NCBI RefSeq assembly: GCF_007829335.1
Contig: NZ_VIWO01000001.1
Coordinates: 1,674,001 to 1,738,000 of the forward strand
Source of the DNA: Chitinophaga polysaccharea
GTDB lineage: Bacteria > Bacteroidota > Bacteroidia > Chitinophagales > Chitinophagaceae
DNA length: 64,000 nt
Direction of reading: 5' to 3'
Shown here: positions 62,101 through 64,000 of the stretch, one piece after another
Position numbering within the stretch: position 1 is the stretch's first letter
How the letters are laid out: every line of letters begins with the position of its first letter
The notes under the pieces: generated by a model
Told to the model about the DNA's origin: nothing
The model's input: the letters and a program-made list of their open reading frames with translations, nothing else
Database searches by the model: none
Program-made: the position numbers and the translations under genes

Positions 62101-64000
62101 AACCGCGATGGGCTCTTGGCAAGGCCACAAACCAGGTGGGGCGGTATCATGAGAGCTATTGACAACAGTGACTTTGAAACAGCGAATATAGAATACATCG
62201 AATTCTGGATCCAGGATCCATTTATCAAACAGCCTAACAGTACTGGCGGTTCCCTGTACTTCAACCTGGGTAACGTATCGGAAGATATCCTCAAGGATTC
62301 CAAGAAATTCTTTGAAAACGGGATGCCTAACCCCAACACAGATCCTAATAAGATCGATTCGTCTAAGTGGGGCCGGTTGCCTAAGTTCCAGCAACAGATT
62401 ACCCAGGCATTCGATAACGATCCCAATGTCCGCGCTTACCAGGACGTAGGATATGATGGTTTGAAATCACAGGATGAAGCGGCCTTCTATAAAGGCTATA
62501 TGGATACGATGAGAATGAACTATGCAGGAAGCCCGGTATATAACCAGGCCCTGAAAGATCCTTCCAATGATGACTATAGGCATTACCGCGATCAGTCTTA
62601 TAATGGTATGCCTATCCTCGAACGCTATAAAGCATATAGCAACCCGGAAGGCAACTCCCCGGTATCTGATCCGAAAAATACTTTTTCTTCTGCCGCCACC
62701 AATATTCCCGAATCAGAAGACCTGAATAAGGATAATACCATGAACGAAACAGAGGAATATTTCCAGTATCGGGTAGATCTGAAGCCTAATATGCAGGTGG
62801 GTAGTAACTATATTGTGGATAAGATTGAGGCAGATGTAACATTGCCCAATAACCAGAAAACCACAGAAACCTGGTACCAGTTTAAAGTACCGCTGAATCA
62901 GTTCAACGCCAAAGTGGGTAATATTCCCGATTTTAAATCCATCCGCTTCATGCGTATGTTCCTCACCGGCTTCACAGATTCGGTAGTAGTACGCTTTGCC
63001 AAACTGGAACTGGTAAGGAATCAATGGCGCCGTTATATGTATGAACTACGTCCCGGAGATCCCATTCCATTGGATAATGCCACCACGTTTAATACTTCCG
63101 CGGTGAATATTGAAGAAAACTCTTCCCGCACACCGATTCCTTATGTGCTGCCACCGGGAGTAGTAAGACAGAATACTATCAGTACCAACAATACCACCCT
63201 GCAACTGAATGAGCAGTCGTTGTCCGTACAGGTAGCTAACCTGAAAGACGGTGAAACCCGCGCACTGTATAAGACCCTGAATATGGATCTGCGTCAGTAT
63301 AAAAAGATGGAGATGTATATCCATGCTGAGGCAGTTGGTGCTGCTACCGCCTTGAAGGATGGACAGCTGCAGGCTGTAATCCGTATCGGTAGCGACTTTG
63401 TAAGTAACTATTACGAATACCGTATTCCGCTGAAAGTAACTGACTGGAGCGCGAAAACAGCTGTGGATATCTGGCCGGACCGGAATAATATGGAGCTGGT
63501 TATGTCGCAGCTTAGCGCCCTGAAACAAAAACGGAATATGTGCGACTCCTGTTCGCCGCTATTGCCGTATCCGCAAAACCCGGTAGCCGACCAGTATGGC
63601 AATTTTATGCAGGTAGTGGGTAACCCAAGCCTGGGAGATGCCCGCACTATGATGATAGGCATCCAGAACCCCAAAGACGACGGACAGCCTCACAGTGGGG
63701 AAATCTGGCTGGATGAGCTCCGCCTGTCTGACTTTGATGAAAAAGGCGGTTATGCTGCATTGGCCAGGGTAGATGTACAGCTTTCCGACCTGGGTACTAT
63801 TTCGGTATCCGGTAATATGCACACCGCCGGTTTTGGAAACATTGACCAACGGGTAAATGAACGTTTCCGGGATAATTTCCTGCAATATGATGCGGCGGCT
63901 AACCTGGACCTGGGTAAGCTGTTACCGAAGAAAATGGGCATTTCCATCCCGGTGTATGCCGGCTATTCACAATCAGCCAGCAACCCTGAATATGATCCTT
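59164..64000 (+). CDS. sprA: Type IX secretion translocon / gliding protein SprA (partial, 3' end outside window)
   Basis: The frame with codons beginning at 59164 is open to the window edge (1612 codons), about two thirds of a normal SprA (about 2400 residues). SprA is the outer-membrane barrel of the T9SS. Recognisable stretches are LDLTFGYQGQNIKNPVLVEQ, YTYNGRVYQVGEFSQDV, ILGLDRLNNQLDPQPDGVFDY and GTAYIDDFEGVKSGYDL. The frame's only early start is the TTG at 59164, giving MARKTFYGAFAVIAIVSF as signal anchor; an in-frame stop lies at 59149-59151. An ATG at 59136 opens the other frame and would join by a one-base shift near 59156-59164. This may be a sequencing error, a frameshift or a TTG start. 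Confidence 0.92.
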   Translation, partial: MARKTFYGAFAVIAIVSFIIVDTAARDRSGNLKLSRKSWKPDTTITGQTKIDTTGKRDTLKYPLQDRRGPNITDQGSRNAIDLKDPANINKTVEYDPVTKQYTVTEKVGSQYYRNPTYLSFDEFYKLQAKQSEQDYWQKRASALGNLNQRSNGPALYNGNNLFDRIFGGSKVDIRPQGSLDLTFGYQGQNIKNPVLVEQARKNGGFNFDMGINMNVVGKIGDKLKLITNYNTQSQFDFENQVKLEYTGYNDEIIKKIEAGNVSFPLRSTLISGIQSLFGVKTQLQFGRLTVTSVLSNQKSQKQNLMLKGGTQVQDYNLRADEYEDNRHFLLAQFFRDTFNYAMSNLPVIRSLTNITRLEVWVTNKTGATTQTRDVVGLMDLAEYNPYNKTAVKPLTSSKLPDRGTNDLYANLVRDPASRNTGTVVSRLLALGLQPVSEFEKTFARKLDSTEYTYNKQLGFISLNQQLLPDEILAVAYQYTYNGRVYQVGEFSQDVPPDQNNSANQPILFLKLLKATSARPTLPIWDLMMKNIYATGAFQVNKEDFRMDVYYKDPGAEGRPPSDKRYIPDAKGDFAGAPIITILGLDRLNNQLDPQPDGVFDYVEGYTINSLNGKIMFPTLEPFAGGLKKAFGGDVSLEKQYLYNVLYDSIKVVAQQFPQLNRYVIRGSYKSASSSEINLGAGTTIPPGSVTVTAGGQQLRENVDYIIDYNLGRLKIINGGILNSGVPINVQFENNALFGQQVRNYFGTRLDYMVNDKLSIGGTVVRMSERPYYQKVNYGEDPIKNTMVGLDANYASEWKGLNRFLDKLPNYKSTTPSNILFTGEVARLFPGHSKLINAPGSKQGTAYIDDFEGVKSGYDLKFPATSWALASTPKGATDAAGRDMFPEAALNNVLEYGKNRAKLAWYIIEPTLQLPKSPNLPPGITIDGQSDPRVRLVYQKEVFKNRSTDFGQSQLSTLDLAYYPTERGPYNFTSNPIMMNRDGLLARPQTRWGGIMRAIDNSDFETANIEYIEFWIQDPFIKQPNSTGGSLYFNLGNVSEDILKDSKKFFENGMPNPNTDPNKIDSSKWGRLPKFQQQITQAFDNDPNVRAYQDVGYDGLKSQDEAAFYKGYMDTMRMNYAGSPVYNQALKDPSNDDYRHYRDQSYNGMPILERYKAYSNPEGNSPVSDPKNTFSSAATNIPESEDLNKDNTMNETEEYFQYRVDLKPNMQVGSNYIVDKIEADVTLPNNQKTTETWYQFKVPLNQFNAKVGNIPDFKSIRFMRMFLTGFTDSVVVRFAKLELVRNQWRRYMYELRPGDPIPLDNATTFNTSAVNIEENSSRTPIPYVLPPGVVRQNTISTNNTTLQLNEQSLSVQVANLKDGETRALYKTLNMDLRQYKKMEMYIHAEAVGAATALKDGQLQAVIRIGSDFVSNYYEYRIPLKVTDWSAKTAVDIWPDRNNMELVMSQLSALKQKRNMCDSCSPLLPYPQNPVADQYGNFMQVVGNPSLGDARTMMIGIQNPKDDGQPHSGEIWLDELRLSDFDEKGGYAALARVDVQLSDLGTISVSGNMHTAGFGNIDQRVNERFRDNFLQYDAAANLDLGKLLPKKMGISIPVYAGYSQSASNPEYDP

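Overview
The window is chromosomal DNA of a Bacteroidota species, most likely a Chitinophaga-like member of the Chitinophagaceae. The evidence is a type IX secretion system (T9SS) translocon gene (sprA), a secreted nuclease with a T9SS sorting tail, DUF4835 and DUF4296 genes, the futalosine menaquinone route, translation starts without Shine-Dalgarno sequences, and several promoters of the Bacteroidetes TTTG-N19-21-TAnnTTTG type. I see no phage, insertion sequence, CRISPR array, rRNA or tRNA. This is mostly core genome with small lineage-specific genes.

Regions from left to right. 1-2039: end of a GntP-family permease and a D-threonine aldolase-like enzyme. 2070-4830: small envelope genes on the minus strand, including a rhomboid protease. 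5024-6104: rpsF-rpsR-rplI with its own promoter and terminator. 6311-9589: a large T9SS-exported nuclease. 9863-15415: htpG, a lipoprotein esterase, recJ and a polyprenyl diphosphate synthase. 15729-21336: an abundant OmpA-like protein, kup and a DUF4091/GH123-like glycosidase. 21426-38090: the complete minus-strand division and wall cluster mraZ-rsmH-ftsL-ftsI-murE-mraY-murD-ftsW-murG-murC-ftsQ-ftsA-ftsZ. MurF is absent, and MurE carries the DNPR motif of meso-diaminopimelate addition.

38493-42418: bamD, rpoZ, coaBC, a DUF4835 gene and a DUF4296 gene on the plus strand. 42437-43822: the two subunits of a 3-oxoacid CoA-transferase. 44130-46292: a class IV aminotransferase and a photolyase. 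46339-48195: mqnB, mqnD and a truncated ECF sigma factor on the minus strand. 48310-50421: queD-like, folE and fabD. 50476-53327: two GNAT acetyltransferases, a DinB-like protein and a Nudix-type regulator that has lost its catalytic glutamates. 53402-57249: two overlapping paralogous histidine kinases, the second lacking its phospho-acceptor histidine. 57338-64000: fabH, ruvA and the first two thirds of sprA.

The observations most worth following are: the intact kinase coupled to a degenerate kinase; the start of sprA, where the ATG frame and the coding frame differ by one base; four MraZ-box heptamers at exact 10-bp spacing, which also fix the mraZ start; an 85-nt hairpin element between folE and fabD; a strong hairpin ending two bases before a GNAT start codon; a near-perfect 23-bp dyad over the ruvA promoter; and a sigma factor without region 4. 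None of these amounts to an obviously new multi-gene system.
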